Source: Thermoplasmata archaeon (lineage in GTDB: Archaea > Thermoplasmatota > Thermoplasmata > Halarchaeoplasmatales > Halarchaeoplasmataceae). From it: a stretch of 7,389 bases of DNA. How positions within the stretch are numbered: position 1 is the first letter of the stretch; each line of letters starts with the position of its first letter. A program made the position numbers and the translations under genes. The notes below the pieces were generated by a model that was not told the DNA's origin, searched no databases, and was given only the letters and a program-made list of their open reading frames with translations. Positions 7,023 to 7,389 of this stretch are shown piece after piece. The stretch lies in the NCBI GenBank assembly GCA_019594305.1, contig JAFDTZ010000108.1, positions 1 to 7,389 on the forward strand, read 5' to 3'.

Positions 7023-7389
7023 ATGAAAAAGGAAGATGAATGGAAAGGTGAATGGGATGATTGGCGTGATGACCCATGGGAAGAGATAATGGATGACGAT
7101 TCACGGGGCTCTAGCTCCTTCGTCTCAAGGGTTTTAGCAAGCAAAATAGATGGGATCGTGGTCGGGATTCTTTTTATTGTCTTCTTTTTAACCGTAATGA
7201 TCATGTCGATATTGGACTTAGGTTTTCTTTTTTATTTCTATTTTTTTCCATTTTATATGGCATACTTCATCTTTGGCTTTATGTACTTTGTAATACTCGA
7301 AAGCGCTTTTGGGACAACTGTAGGCAAGTCATTTGCAGGTATAGGAGTCATCCATTCGGATGGTAATAAACCATCACTGAGAACATCGA
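7023..7389 (+). CDS. RDD-family integral membrane protein, C-terminus cut by window edge
   Basis: The frame from the ATG at 7023 runs 122 codons and leaves the window. Residues 1-30 are very acidic and rich in tryptophan (Trp7, 11, 14, 19), a probable cytoplasmic tail. Residues 33-44, FVSRVLASKIDG, match the first RDD signature (Arg36, Asp43). Two hydrophobic membrane segments follow, about 45-64 and 66-92. The segment ESAFGTTVGKSFAGIGVI (93-110), followed by an HSDGNKPS turn, is the family's conserved G-x-T-x-GK region after the second helix, and an Arg follows as expected. A third helix would lie beyond the edge. RDD proteins are small membrane proteins of mostly unknown role, with ion transport proposed for some, so I assign no function. 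The start is supported by TATA spacing and the absence of an earlier in-frame ATG. Confidence 0.8.
   Translation, partial: MKKEDEWKGEWDDWRDDPWEEIMDDDSRGSSSFVSRVLASKIDGIVVGILFIVFFLTVMIMSILDLGFLFYFYFFPFYMAYFIFGFMYFVILESAFGTTVGKSFAGIGVIHSDGNKPSLRTS

Noticed and set aside
7000..7026. Eight-codon upstream frame (MKLNYVSP) whose TGA overlaps the RDD ATG
   Set aside because: Its ATG begins within the TATA box, so it would lie upstream of the expected transcript start and is probably not in the mRNA.
6992..7204. 70-codon minus-strand frame opposite the RDD gene
   Set aside because: The plus strand has the RDD signature, a TATA box at leaderless spacing and a good start; the minus-strand product is low complexity.

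Overview
The window looks like the chromosome of an archaeon, most likely a euryarchaeon. It encodes two archaeal/eukaryotic-type translation-maturation enzymes: diphthine synthase DphB (which acts on elongation factor aEF2) and the tRNA-G37 methyltransferase Trm5. TATA-like boxes sit about 27-38 bases ahead of several starts, and two genes look leaderless. A secreted papain-like protease with a C-terminal beta-helix would fit a peptide-degrading sediment or Thermoplasmatota-like lineage, but that placement is inference. No mobile element, CRISPR array, rRNA or tRNA was recognised.

Layout, left to right. Bases 1-2222 (minus) are one uninterrupted 740-codon reading frame that leaves the window at the left edge. 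It encodes a membrane-anchored or exported C1A (papain-family) cysteine protease, followed by an Ig-like domain and a right-handed beta-helix. Bases 2263-3111 (minus) are a PPP-family serine/threonine phosphatase broken by a single in-frame TAA at codon 173, with conserved family motifs on both sides. Bases 3108-4952 (minus) are a fused glutamate formiminotransferase / formimidoyl-THF cyclodeaminase with an unusual C2H2 zinc-finger-like insert; it overlaps the phosphatase start by ATGA. Bases 5022-5795 (minus) are dphB with a TTG start. Bases 5813-6823 (plus) are trm5, divergent from dphB across only 17 bases. Bases 6824-7022 are an intergenic stretch with an imperfect inverted repeat, a T-run and a strong TATA box. 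From 7023 to the right edge (plus) is the start of an RDD-family membrane protein.

How it fits together. The minus-strand genes dphB, ftcD, the phosphatase and the protease are co-oriented. ftcD and the phosphatase look translationally coupled, while ftcD and the protease each have a plausible promoter of their own. dphB and trm5 form a compact divergent pair of translation-fidelity genes whose control signals must lie inside each other's coding sequence. FtcD moves one-carbon units from formiminoglutamate to tetrahydrofolate; no other histidine-degradation gene is visible here.

The points most worth a second look are the zinc-finger-like insert in FtcD, the single-stop interruption of an otherwise well-conserved phosphatase, and the architecture of the protease, whose catalytic domain contains only one cysteine. 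I see no clear sign of a wholly new multi-gene system.
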